From Phreatobacter stygius (GTDB lineage: Bacteria > Pseudomonadota > Alphaproteobacteria > Rhizobiales > Phreatobacteraceae): DNA of 64,000 bases. A program made the position numbers and the translations under genes. The notes below the pieces were generated by a model that saw only the letters and a program-made list of their open reading frames with translations, searched no databases and had not been told where the DNA came from. This document shows, one piece after another, positions 7,627 to 16,732 of the stretch. The stretch covers positions 2,431,001-2,495,000 of the forward strand of contig NZ_CP039690.1 of the NCBI RefSeq assembly GCF_005144885.1, read 5' to 3'. The stretch's first letter is position 1. The number at the start of each line of letters is the position of its first letter.

Positions 7627-8670
7627 ATGTCCATCGCACCTCTCGAAACCCCGGCGCGGCGCGCCTTCTACGACAAGATCGACAAGTCGAGCATGACCGC
7701 GCTGTGGACCGTGCTCGGCGCGCTGATCACGCCGGAGCCGAAATCGGCTTGCGTGCCGCATCTCTGGCGTTTCGCCGATATTCGCGCGGCCATGATCGAA
7801 GCCGGCAGCCTGATCACCGCGAAAGAGGCGGAGCGGCGCGTGCTGATCCTGGAAAACCCCGGGCTGCGCGGCAGATCGAGCATCACCACCTCGCTTTATG
7901 CCGGCGTGCAGCTGATCCTGCCGGGCGAAGTCGCGCCAGCCCACAAACACGCCCAGTCGGCGCTGCGTTTCGTGCTCGAAGGCTCGGGCGCCCATACCGC
8001 CGTCAATGGCGAGCGGACCCGCATGGAGGTCGGCGATTTCGTCATCACGCCCTCCGACGCCTGGCACGACCACGGCAACGAGACCGACGCACCGATGTTC
8101 TGGCTCGACGGGCTCGACATCCCGCTGATCCAGTTTCTCGATGTCTCCTTCATCGAGCACCACGGCGACGATGCACAGGCGCTGACCCGGCCCGAGGGCG
8201 ATTCTTTGGCTCGCTTCGGCGCCAACATGCTGCCGGTCGACCAGACGTCGGGCAGCCTGACCTCGCCGATCTTCAATTACCCCTATGCCCGCTCGCGCGA
8301 AGCGCTGGACCAGATGCGGCGCGCCCGCCAATGGGACCCCTGCCACGGCCTGAAGATGCGCTACGTCAATCCTCAGACCGGCGACCATGCCATGCCGACC
8401 ATTGGCGCCTTCCTGCAATTGCTGCCGAAAGGTTTCGTCTCCAGCCGCTATCGCTCGACCGACGCCACCGTCTTCACCCCGGTCGAGGGCCGCGGCCGCT
8501 CGACCATTGGCGACACCGTGGTCGAATGGGGGCCGAAGGACATCTTCGTGGTGCCGAGCTGGAAACCCGTGGTGCACGAGGCGAGCGAAGACGCGGTGCT
8601 GTTCAGCTTCTCCGACCGGCCGGTGCAGGAAAAGCTCGGCGTCTTGCGTGAAGACCGCGGCAACGCCTGA
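7627..8670 (+). CDS. Gentisate 1,2-dioxygenase
   Basis: A 347-residue bicupin ring-cleaving dioxygenase that converts gentisate + O2 to maleylpyruvate using Fe(II). The first cupin holds the metal ligands in PGEVAPAHKHAQSALRF (His106 and His108) and in SDAWHDHGN (His147). The sequence also has the family segments GSGAHTAVNGERTRMEVGDF and FWLDGLDIPL. Length is typical for the family. It heads an operon with the fumarylpyruvate hydrolase gene 17 bases downstream and then the ABC transporter genes. This gene anchors the assignment of the whole cluster to the gentisate route. Confidence 0.95.
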   Translation: MSIAPLETPARRAFYDKIDKSSMTALWTVLGALITPEPKSACVPHLWRFADIRAAMIEAGSLITAKEAERRVLILENPGLRGRSSITTSLYAGVQLILPGEVAPAHKHAQSALRFVLEGSGAHTAVNGERTRMEVGDFVITPSDAWHDHGNETDAPMFWLDGLDIPLIQFLDVSFIEHHGDDAQALTRPEGDSLARFGANMLPVDQTSGSLTSPIFNYPYARSREALDQMRRARQWDPCHGLKMRYVNPQTGDHAMPTIGAFLQLLPKGFVSSRYRSTDATVFTPVEGRGRSTIGDTVVEWGPKDIFVVPSWKPVVHEASEDAVLFSFSDRPVQEKLGVLREDRGNA

Positions 8671-8687
8671 GCGGAACGGACAGAGCC

Positions 8688-9386
8688 ATGCCCGACTTCG
8701 TCCTTGCGCCGCCGCCCGTCCCCTCCGTCGCGGTCGCCGGCGGCAAACGCTTCGCGGTGCGCCGGATTTTCTGCGTCGGGCGCAACTATGCCGCCCATGC
8801 CCGTGAAATGGGCAAGGACCCGGCGCGCGAACCGCCGTTTTTCTTCCTCAAACCCGCCGACACGGTGGTCGATGACGGCGCGGCCATCGCCTATCCGCCG
8901 GAGACCCGCAATTTCCACTACGAGATCGAGCTGGTCGTCGCCATTGGCCGGGACGGCGCCGATATCCCCGAGGCCGAGGCCCTGGCCCATGTCTGGGGTT
9001 ATGGCGTCGGCATCGACCTGACCCGGCGCGACCTGCAGCTTGCCGCCCGCGACGCCGGCCGCCCCTGGGACTGGGGCAAGGGTTTCGACCGCTCGGCACC
9101 GATCGCGCCGCTGCGTGCCGCCTCGGCCATTGGCCACCCGGCCCGTGGCCGCATCTGGCTCAAGGTCAACGGCCAGGTGAAACAGGACCAGGACATCGCC
9201 GATCTCATCTGGTCGGTGCCCGAGATCATCGCCATCGCCTCGCGCTCGATGGCGCTGAAGGCCGGCGACCTGATCATGACCGGGACACCGGCCGGCGTCG
9301 GCCCGGTGGTCGCCGGCGACCGCATCACCGGCGGCATCGACGGCCTCGGCGAAATTGCCGTCACGATCGCGGCCGGCGGGCCGTGA
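8688..9386 (+). CDS. Fumarylacetoacetate-hydrolase-family enzyme, fumarylpyruvate hydrolase
   Basis: A 232-residue FAH-fold hydrolase. It has the typical opening RRIFCVGRNYAAHAREMG and the metal-binding stretch FHYEIELVVAIG. Further family segments are DLTRRDLQ and LIMTGTPAGVGPV. The size matches NagK-type fumarylpyruvate hydrolases, which cleave fumarylpyruvate to fumarate and pyruvate, the last step of the gentisate pathway. Position directly behind gentisate dioxygenase and divergent from the isomerase supports that role over other FAH activities. Confidence 0.92.
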   Translation: MPDFVLAPPPVPSVAVAGGKRFAVRRIFCVGRNYAAHAREMGKDPAREPPFFFLKPADTVVDDGAAIAYPPETRNFHYEIELVVAIGRDGADIPEAEALAHVWGYGVGIDLTRRDLQLAARDAGRPWDWGKGFDRSAPIAPLRAASAIGHPARGRIWLKVNGQVKQDQDIADLIWSVPEIIAIASRSMALKAGDLIMTGTPAGVGPVVAGDRITGGIDGLGEIAVTIAAGGP

Positions 9387-9403
9387 CCACCTGACTACAC
9401 CCT

Positions 9404-9437
9404 CAAGCCAAGAGCCCGACCAAGCCAAGAGCCCGAC
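9404..9437. repeat. 17-bp perfect tandem duplication
   Basis: The 17-mer CAAGCCAAGAGCCCGAC occurs twice in direct succession (9404-9420 and 9421-9437) between the hydrolase and the substrate-binding-protein gene. It looks like a recent replication-slippage duplication. The core CCAAGAGCCCGAC recurs at about 50807-50819 beside the palindromic intergenic repeat. No regulatory role is evident. Confidence 0.9.
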
Positions 9438-9472
9438 GAAAACGGGCCGGACGCCATCCAGGAGAGGAAACC

Positions 9473-10675
9473 ATGAAATCCACCATCGCCGCGCTGGCGC
9501 TCGCCAGCCTCATGCCTCATCTCACACCCCTTGCCGCCCAAGCACAGGAACCGCCCCGGACCCCGATCAAGATCGGTTTCGTCTCGACCTTTTCCGGTCC
9601 TTCCGGCCAGCTCGGCCAGGAGCTCCTGCTCGGCTTTCGCCTCGGTATCGCCAGCGTCGGCGGTCAGCTCGGCGGCCGGCCGGTGGAGATCATCGAGGGC
9701 GACGATCAGGCCAAACCCGATGTCGGCCGCCAGCTCGTCGACAAGATGATCGAGAGCAATCGTGTCCAGATCATCACCGGCATCAATTTCTCCAACGTCC
9801 TTCTGGCGGTGGCCAAACCGGCGCTGGATGCCGGCGCCTTCGTCATCAGCGTCAATGCCGGCCCCTCGCAGCTCGCCGGCCGAGGTTGCCACCCGCGCTT
9901 CTTCGCCGCGGCGTTCCAGAACGACACCTCGGCCGAAGCCATGGGCTTGCATCTCACCGCCAAGGGCGTCCGCCGCGTCTACCTGATGGCGCCGAACTAT
10001 CCGGCCGGCCGGGATTATCTCAACGGCTTCAAGCGCACCTTCAAGGGCGAGATCGTCGGCGAGGTCTATACCGCCTTCGGCCAGCTCGATTACGCCGCCG
10101 AGATCGCCCAGTTGCGGGCGGCCGGCCCGGAAGCCGTGTTCTTTTTCTATCCTGGCGGCATGGGCATCAATTTCGTCAAGCAATATGCCCAGGCCGGCCT
10201 GCGCGCCGCCGTCCCGCTTTATGGCCCGTCCTTCTCGCTGGACCAGACCGTGCTGCCGGCGATCGGCGACGCCGCACTCGGCGCCTTCGCCTCGAGCTTC
10301 TGGAGCGAAAGCCTGGACAATGCCGCGAGCCGCAAGTTCGTCGCCGATTTCGAGGCGGCGCATGGCCGGATCCCGGCGCCCTACGCTGCCCAAGGATACG
10401 ACGCCGCCCGGCTGATCGATGCCGCGCTGAAGTCGATCGGCGGCCGGATCGAGGACAAGGCCGCGTTCCAGCGCGCGCTGGAAACCGTGACGTTCGACAC
10501 GGTCAGGGGTCGCTTCCGGTTCAACACCAACCACTTCCCGATCCAGGATTTCTACCTGAACGAGATCGTCAAGGACGACCGCGGCCGCCTGGTCATGGGC
10601 CTGCGCGAGCGCATCGTGGCGGATTATCCGGATGCCTATGCCGGTGAGTGCCGCATGCGGCCGGCGACCAACTGA
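9473..10675 (+). CDS. ABC transporter substrate-binding protein (branched-chain amino acid type)
   Basis: A 400-residue periplasmic binding protein of the LivJ/HAAT type. It opens with a Sec signal peptide (LALASLMPHLTPLAAQAQ), followed by PIKIGFVSTFSGPSGQLGQ and the bilobed fold's IEGDDQAKPDVGRQLVDKMI. A strong ribosome site (AGGAGAGGAAA) precedes the ATG. It is the first gene of a full transporter cassette behind the gentisate genes. Receptors of this type serve aromatic acids in many proteobacteria, so salicylate, gentisate or a related aromatic acid is the likely ligand. Binding specificity is inferred only from context. Confidence 0.93.
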   Translation: MKSTIAALALASLMPHLTPLAAQAQEPPRTPIKIGFVSTFSGPSGQLGQELLLGFRLGIASVGGQLGGRPVEIIEGDDQAKPDVGRQLVDKMIESNRVQIITGINFSNVLLAVAKPALDAGAFVISVNAGPSQLAGRGCHPRFFAAAFQNDTSAEAMGLHLTAKGVRRVYLMAPNYPAGRDYLNGFKRTFKGEIVGEVYTAFGQLDYAAEIAQLRAAGPEAVFFFYPGGMGINFVKQYAQAGLRAAVPLYGPSFSLDQTVLPAIGDAALGAFASSFWSESLDNAASRKFVADFEAAHGRIPAPYAAQGYDAARLIDAALKSIGGRIEDKAAFQRALETVTFDTVRGRFRFNTNHFPIQDFYLNEIVKDDRGRLVMGLRERIVADYPDAYAGECRMRPATN

Positions 10676-10694
10676 CACCAGCAGCCAGTGCATG

Positions 10695-10717
10695 GGAACC
10701 GGCGGCCTGCCGGTTCC
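10695..10717 (+). other. Perfect hairpin between binding-protein and permease genes
   Basis: GGAACCGGC and GCCGGTTCC form a 9-bp stem with a 5-base loop, 20 bases after the binding-protein stop. No T-run follows. Such hairpins after solute-binding-protein genes commonly stabilise the upstream mRNA and give more binding protein than membrane subunits. Confidence 0.6.
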
Positions 10718-10763
10718 GATCGCCAATGGCCGCTCCGGCCGGCACTGACCTCGGGATCCGTCG

Positions 10764-11636
10764 ATGACCTTTGCCCTCTTCGCCGAGCAATTGCTCAACG
10801 GCGTCCAGCTCGGCGTGATGCTGTTCCTGATGTCGGCCGGACTGACCCTGGTCTTCGGCATCATGAACCTGATCAACCTCGCCCATGGCGCGCTCTACAT
10901 GCTCGGCGCCTTCATCGCGGCGGCGGTCGCCAATGCCAGCGGCTCTTTCCTGCTGGGCGTGCTTGTCGCGGTCCCCGCGACCGGCCTCATCGGCGCGGTC
11001 CTGGAAATGACCTTGCTCCGGCATTTTTATGCCCGCTCGCATCTCGACCAGGTGCTGGTCACCTTCGGCCTGATCCTGGTGTCGAACGAAGTGGTCAAGC
11101 TGATCTGGGGCGCGGTGCCGCTGCGCTTCGCCCTGCCGCCCATGCTGGACGGCGCGGTCGAGATCTTTCCGGGCGTTGCCTACCCGATGTTCCGCCTGGC
11201 CATCCTGGCGCTCGGCCTCGTCGTCGCCGTCGCGCTCTACCTGGTGATCATGAAGACCCGGATCGGCATGTGGGTGCGCGCCGGCGCCAGCGACCGCGCC
11301 ATGGCGGCGGCGCTCGGCGTCGACGTCAACAGGGTCTTCGTCCTGGTCTTCGCGGCGGGTTCGGCGCTCGCCGGCCTCGCCGGCATCATGGCCGGGCCGA
11401 TCCTGGCGGTGCAGGTCGGCATGGGCGAGCCGATCCTGATCCTGGCCCTGGTGGTCACCGTCATCGGCGGCATCGGTTCGATCAAGGGCGCTTTCATCGC
11501 GGCTCTGGCCATTGGCCTGATCGACACGTTCGGCCGCGTTCTCCTGTCCCCCGCGCTCGGCAGCATGGCGATCTTCATGGCCATGGCCGTCATCCTCGCC
11601 TGGCGCCCCAAAGGATTGTTCCCGGTTCATGGCTGA
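10764..11636 (+). CDS. Branched-chain-type ABC permease (LivH-like)
   Basis: A 290-residue, strongly hydrophobic inner-membrane permease. LivH-family features are QLLNGVQLGVMLFLMSAGLTLVFGIMNL near the start, LAHGALYMLGAF, and the late cytoplasmic coupling segment followed by VVTVIGGIGSIKGAFIAALAIGL. About eight membrane segments are apparent. It overlaps the next permease gene by 8 bases. Together with its LivM-like partner it forms the translocation pore for the substrate delivered by the upstream binding protein. Confidence 0.94.
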   Translation: MTFALFAEQLLNGVQLGVMLFLMSAGLTLVFGIMNLINLAHGALYMLGAFIAAAVANASGSFLLGVLVAVPATGLIGAVLEMTLLRHFYARSHLDQVLVTFGLILVSNEVVKLIWGAVPLRFALPPMLDGAVEIFPGVAYPMFRLAILALGLVVAVALYLVIMKTRIGMWVRAGASDRAMAAALGVDVNRVFVLVFAAGSALAGLAGIMAGPILAVQVGMGEPILILALVVTVIGGIGSIKGAFIAALAIGLIDTFGRVLLSPALGSMAIFMAMAVILAWRPKGLFPVHG

Positions 11637-12690
11637 CACGGCTCTTCCTGCGATCGACCGCCCGGGCCCCCGGCAAGTTCTTCGAGCCGGGCCCTGGCTG
11701 AAGCTCTGGCCGGTCCTGCTGGTCCTGCTGGCGCTGGCCACCGTGCCCGTGGTGGCAACCGCCGCCGGCGAACCTTTCCTGATCCGGGTGTTCACCCGCA
11801 TCGTCATCTTCGCGCTCGCCGCCGCCGGGCTGAACCTGGTGCTCGGCTTCGGCGGCCTGGTCAGCCTGGCCCATGCGAGCCTGTTCGGCATTGGCGGTTA
11901 TGTCGTCGCGATCCTGGCCCAGCACGAGGCGGAAGCGGAACCTTTCGGCTTCGCTCCGCTGCTCCTGTCAGGCACCAGCGATCTGATGATCTCGGTGCCG
12001 CTGGCGGTGCTCGCCTCCGGTCTCGTCGCGGCCGCGATGGGCATCGTCGCGATCCGGACCGGCGGCGCCTATTTCATCATGATCACCCTCGCCTTCAATC
12101 AGATGCTCTATTATTTCTTCGTGGCGCTGCAGCGTTACGGCGGCGAGGACGGCCTGCAGATCCTCGGCAGCCTGCATCTGGCCGGCCTCGACGTCGCCAA
12201 CCGGGTGCATTTTTATTACGCCTGCCTGGTCCTGCTCGGCCTCGTGCTGGTCGCCACGCAGCGTCTGGTCGACAGCCGCTTCGGCATGGTGTTGCGCGCC
12301 ACCGCCCAGAACGAGCGGCGGGTCGTCGCGGTCGGCCTTGCGCCGCTCAGCTACAAGCTCGTGGCTTTCGCGCTGTCCGGCGCGATCGCAGGCCTTGCCG
12401 GCGCGCTGATGGCGGTCGGCCAGCAATTCATCAGCCCGGTCGACATGGCCTGGATCCGCTCGGGCGACCTGGTGGTCATCTGCGTCATGGGCGGGCTCAC
12501 CGTGGTGGTCGGGCCGGTGATCGGCGCCGCGGTGTTCCTGATGCTCGAACTCGTCCTGTCGAGCTATACGAGCCATTGGCACCTGCCCTTCGGCATCATC
12601 GTCATCGGGCTCGCGGTGGTCCTGCGCGGCGGCCTGGCCGACCTGCCCAGACGCATCGCCGGCAAGTTCGGCCGGGGAGAGCGGCCATGA
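11629..12690 (+). CDS. Branched-chain-type ABC permease (LivM-like)
   Basis: A 353-residue inner-membrane permease of the LivM family. It carries the diagnostic NLVLGFGGLVSLAHASLFGIGGY and, later, GMVLRATAQNERRVVAVGL with the coupling helix. The first ~20 residues are a short cytoplasmic extension. The start lies inside the end of the LivH-like gene and its own stop overlaps the start of the ATPase gene (ATGA), so the four transporter genes after the binding protein form one translational chain. Confidence 0.94.
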   Translation: MADTALPAIDRPGPRQVLRAGPWLKLWPVLLVLLALATVPVVATAAGEPFLIRVFTRIVIFALAAAGLNLVLGFGGLVSLAHASLFGIGGYVVAILAQHEAEAEPFGFAPLLLSGTSDLMISVPLAVLASGLVAAAMGIVAIRTGGAYFIMITLAFNQMLYYFFVALQRYGGEDGLQILGSLHLAGLDVANRVHFYYACLVLLGLVLVATQRLVDSRFGMVLRATAQNERRVVAVGLAPLSYKLVAFALSGAIAGLAGALMAVGQQFISPVDMAWIRSGDLVVICVMGGLTVVVGPVIGAAVFLMLELVLSSYTSHWHLPFGIIVIGLAVVLRGGLADLPRRIAGKFGRGERP

Positions 12691-13439
12691 CCGGCCGGCC
12701 CCTGCTCGAGATCCGCCATCTCAGCAAAAATTTCGGCGGCCTGGTCGCCACCAGCGACGTCAGCCTGGAGGTCCGGCCCGGCGAAACGCTCGCCCTGATC
12801 GGCCCGAACGGCGCCGGCAAGACCACCTTGATCGCGCAATTGCAGGGCGAGTTGCGGCCATCCTCCGGTGCCATTCTGTTCCGTGGCCGCGACATCACCC
12901 ACATGCCGCCGCAGCGGCGCGCATCGCTCGGCCTTGCCCGGTCGTTCCAGATCACCGCCGTGCTGCCGGACTTCACCGCGCTCGAAAATGTCCGGCTGGC
13001 GGTACAGGCCCGCAGCGGGCATTCCTTCCGGTTCTGGCGCTCCGCCGCGGGCGACGCGTCCCTCGACGGCCCTGCCGGCGAGGCCCTGGACCAGGTCGGG
13101 CTCGGCGCCCGCAGGGCGACACGCGCCGATGCCTTGTCGCATGGCGAGCAGCGGCAGCTGGAACTGGCCATTGCGCTCGCCATGAAGCCAGCGCTGCTGC
13201 TGCTCGACGAGCCGATGGCCGGCATCGGCCGGCAGGATGCCGCCGCGATGACGGCCCTGCTGCGCAATCTGAAGCGATCCTACAGCATCGTGCTGGTCGA
13301 ACACGACATGAACGCCGTCTTCGCCCTGGCCGACCGCGTCGCGGTACTGGTCGCCGGCGCGGTCATTGCCGTTGGCGCGCCCGATGCGGTGCGGGCCGAT
13401 CCGGCGGTGCGCGCCGCCTATCTCGGCCACACGTCGTGA
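12687..13439 (+). CDS. ABC transporter ATP-binding protein (LivG-like)
   Basis: A 250-residue nucleotide-binding subunit. Walker A is GPNGAGKTT near residue 37, the signature region is SHGEQRQLELAIAL (an S-H-G-E-Q variant of LSGGQ, usual in LivG), and Walker B is ALLLLDEPMAGI. The chosen ATG at 12687 overlaps the LivM-like stop; the open frame reaches further back but inside the permease gene. It pairs with the LivF-like ATPase immediately downstream to power uptake. Confidence 0.94.
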   Translation: MTGRPLLEIRHLSKNFGGLVATSDVSLEVRPGETLALIGPNGAGKTTLIAQLQGELRPSSGAILFRGRDITHMPPQRRASLGLARSFQITAVLPDFTALENVRLAVQARSGHSFRFWRSAAGDASLDGPAGEALDQVGLGARRATRADALSHGEQRQLELAIALAMKPALLLLDEPMAGIGRQDAAAMTALLRNLKRSYSIVLVEHDMNAVFALADRVAVLVAGAVIAVGAPDAVRADPAVRAAYLGHTS

Positions 13440-13449
13440 GGAGGCGCTG

Positions 13450-14154
<705 letters not shown>

Positions 14155-14162
14155 CGCCGGCC

Positions 14163-15998
14163 CTAATGGCCGGCGGCGAGCGTGCCGCGCTGGCGGCTGT
14201 CGGAGGCGCCGGTCCAGCCCTGGGGGGTCGCCAGGATGGCATTGACATTGCCGAAGGCCGGCCGCGGCGCGATGCGGTGGCCGCGCCCGACCAGCAGCCG
14301 CAGCGTGTCGACCGAGACGCCCTGTTCGACATCGATGGCGTCGGGCTGCCACTGATGGTGGACGCGCGGCGCGGCAATCGCTTCGGCAATGTTCATGCGA
14401 TGGTCGGCCACATTGAGAATGGTCTGCAGGGTGATGGTGATGATCCGGCTGCCGCCCGGTGATCCCGTGACCATGGCGACCTTGCCGTCGCGAAACAGGA
14501 TGGTCGGGGTCATCGACGACAGGGGACGCTTGCCCGGTCCCGGCAGGTTGGCCGCGCCCTGGACCAGGCCGTAGGCATTGACCGCGCCGGCCTTGGCGGC
14601 GAAATCGTCCATCTCGTTGTTCATCAGGATGCCGGTGCCCTCGGCGACCAGCCCCAGCCCGTAGGAGAAGTTCAGCGTATAGGTATTGGCGACCGCATTG
14701 CCTGATCGGTCGACCACCGAGAAATGCGTCGTCTGCTCGCCTTCATGTGGCGCCGGATCGCCAGGCCGAACCTCGGCCGCCGGCCGCGCCCGGCCACGGT
14801 CGATCAAGGGACGAAGGATGTCGGCATAAGCCCTCGAGGTCAGGCCGCGCACCGGCACGCTGGTGCCGTCGGGATCGCCGAGATGTTGCGCACGATCGGC
14901 ATAAGCGAGCTTCATCGCCTCGACCATGACATGGATCGCCTCGGCGCTGTTATGGCCCATGGCACCGAGATCGAACGGCTCCAGCAGGTTGAGCAGTTGG
15001 ATGAGATGGACGCCGCCCGATGACGGCGGCGGCATGGAGGCGAGCGTGTAGCCGCGATAGCGGCCACGCACGACGTCGCGGATGACAGGGCGATAGGCGG
15101 CGAGATCGGCGACCGTCATGATGCCGCCATGGGCGCCGAGCGCCGCGACGATCCGTTCGGCGATGGTGCCCTCGTAGAAACCCGCAGGGCCGCGCTGGGC
15201 AATGGCTTCGAGCGAGCGGGCGAGATCGGCCTGGACCAGGGTCTCGCCGCGCCGCGGCGCCGATCCGTCCGGTTTCAGGAAGATCCGCATCGAGGCCGGG
15301 AAACGGGCGAGCCGGCGGGCCGCCTGCGGCAGCGAATCGGCAAGATCCTCGTCGACCGGAATGCCGTCGCGGGCGAGCCGGATGGCCGGCTGGATCAGCT
15401 CGGCCAGCGTGAACCGGCCGGATCCGTAGCGCCGATGCGCCTCGGCGAGCCCGGCAACCGTTCCCGGCACGCCGGCGGCCAGCCCCGAATCACGCGACAG
15501 GCGCGGGTCCGGCTCGCCATTGGGGCCGAGGAACATGGTCGGCGTCGCCGCTTGCGGGGCCATTTCACGATAGTCGATGGCGATCGTCTCGTTGCGTTCG
15601 GCGAGATGCACCAGCATGAAACCGCCGCCGCCGAGGTTGCCGGCCCGCGGCAAGGTGACGGCGAGCGCGAAACCGACCGCCACCGCAGCGTCCACGGCAT
15701 TGCCGCCGCGCGCCAGAACCGAGACCCCGACACGGGTCGCCTGGGCTTCCTGGCTGGTCACCAAGCCGTTCGCGGCGATCGCCGGGTGGACCCGGGCGAC
15801 GTCCGAAATGATCGGCCAAGTCGGCAAGGAGGTCGGCAAGGAGGTCGGCAAGGAGGTCGGCGACAGCGTCGGCAGGGGCGCTGGCGAAGGCACCGGCAAA
15901 ACCGTCGGTGCAGGCGCCGGAGCCGGCTGCGCCACCGGCTGGGCCAGGGCCACGCAGGACAACAGGCCCGCAACGAGGACAGCATGAACACACCGCAT
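14163..15998 (-). CDS. ggt: Gamma-glutamyltransferase
   Basis: A 611-residue N-terminal-nucleophile hydrolase. Residues 1-20 form a signal peptide, then comes a Pro-rich linker (about 24-62) and the GGT core. Autocatalytic cleavage is expected before the Thr of EQTTHFSVVD (Thr423), and the GSPGGSRIITI motif near the end shapes the glutamyl site. It hydrolyses glutathione or gamma-glutamyl amides in the periplasm. The start at 15998 was chosen for its signal peptide; the open frame runs on upstream without one. The linker contains a repeated S-L-P-T unit encoded by a DNA tandem repeat. The gene is convergent with the LivF-like gene. Confidence 0.92.
   Translation of the reverse strand: MRCVHAVLVAGLLSCVALAQPVAQPAPAPAPTVLPVPSPAPLPTLSPTSLPTSLPTSLPTWPIISDVARVHPAIAANGLVTSQEAQATRVGVSVLARGGNAVDAAVAVGFALAVTLPRAGNLGGGGFMLVHLAERNETIAIDYREMAPQAATPTMFLGPNGEPDPRLSRDSGLAAGVPGTVAGLAEAHRRYGSGRFTLAELIQPAIRLARDGIPVDEDLADSLPQAARRLARFPASMRIFLKPDGSAPRRGETLVQADLARSLEAIAQRGPAGFYEGTIAERIVAALGAHGGIMTVADLAAYRPVIRDVVRGRYRGYTLASMPPPSSGGVHLIQLLNLLEPFDLGAMGHNSAEAIHVMVEAMKLAYADRAQHLGDPDGTSVPVRGLTSRAYADILRPLIDRGRARPAAEVRPGDPAPHEGEQTTHFSVVDRSGNAVANTYTLNFSYGLGLVAEGTGILMNNEMDDFAAKAGAVNAYGLVQGAANLPGPGKRPLSSMTPTILFRDGKVAMVTGSPGGSRIITITLQTILNVADHRMNIAEAIAAPRVHHQWQPDAIDVEQGVSVDTLRLLVGRGHRIAPRPAFGNVNAILATPQGWTGASDSRQRGTLAAGH
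15820..15860. repeat. 12-bp in-frame tandem repeat in the ggt linker
   Basis: The plus-strand unit GTCGGCAAGGAG is repeated three times exactly (15820-15855), followed by the start of a fourth. On the coding strand it gives repeated L-P-T-S residues in the Pro-rich linker between signal peptide and catalytic core. Because 12 is a multiple of 3, slippage would alter linker length without breaking the frame. Confidence 0.9.
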
Positions 15999-16112
15999 GG
16001 ACGGCCTCCGACATCTGCCGCAGTCTAGCCCTGCGCAGGGCCCCCTTGGCAATTGACTGCGCCGCGCCATGATACCAGAACCATCACGTGCTTTTGATTT
16101 GCGAGACCCGCC

Positions 16113-16676
16113 ATGGCTGCTCCCGACCGCCTGCCCGCGATCCCGCCTTCGGCCTATACCCCGGCCCAGGCGGAAGCCGCAGCCGAGTTCCGCGCGCGCC
16201 GCGGCGCCGAGCCGTTCGGGCCCTATGCACCGCTGCTGCGCTCGCCCAAGGTCATGCAGGATGTCGAGGCGCTCGGCCGGCGCATGCGCCACGGTTCCTG
16301 CCTGACCGAAGATCTGAAGGAAATGGCCATTTGCCAGGTGGCGCGGGCCTATTGCCAGCAGTTCGAATGGTCGGTGCATGTCCTCGAGGCGGAAAAGGCC
16401 GGCGTCTCCAGGGCGCTGCTGGAGGCGATCGCCGAGGGCCGCAGGCCCGATGTCATGACCTCGGACGAAGCCTTGATCCATGACGCCGTGGCCGAGCTCA
16501 TCGCCACCAAGCGCTGGTCCGACACGACCTATGCCCGCATCGTCGCCCGCCACGGCGAGCAGGGTGCGGTCGAGATCCCCGCCCTGATCGGCATCTATGC
16601 CTTGCTGGCGCTGGTGCTCAACGTCGCCCGCACCCCGGCCGACGGTGCCGAGGGCCTGGCGCGTTGGCCCGAATAA
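16113..16676 (+). CDS. Carboxymuconolactone decarboxylase (CMD) family protein
   Basis: A 187-residue all-helical CMD/AhpD-fold protein. The family core is visible around residues 67-92 (LKEMAICQVARAYCQQFEWSV, then H). The CxxC peroxidatic pair of true AhpD is absent: Cys74 and Cys81 are too far apart, while Glu85, Trp86 and His89 are kept. It is therefore more likely in the decarboxylase/lactonase-like branch, function unknown. It is divergent from ggt and followed after 56 bases by an MFS gene. Confidence 0.85.
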   Translation: MAAPDRLPAIPPSAYTPAQAEAAAEFRARRGAEPFGPYAPLLRSPKVMQDVEALGRRMRHGSCLTEDLKEMAICQVARAYCQQFEWSVHVLEAEKAGVSRALLEAIAEGRRPDVMTSDEALIHDAVAELIATKRWSDTTYARIVARHGEQGAVEIPALIGIYALLALVLNVARTPADGAEGLARWPE

Positions 16677-16732
16677 TAACGATTGCAGGTGCATGATATC
16701 CGCTGCGCCAGAACCCGGTTAAGTTCGAGATC

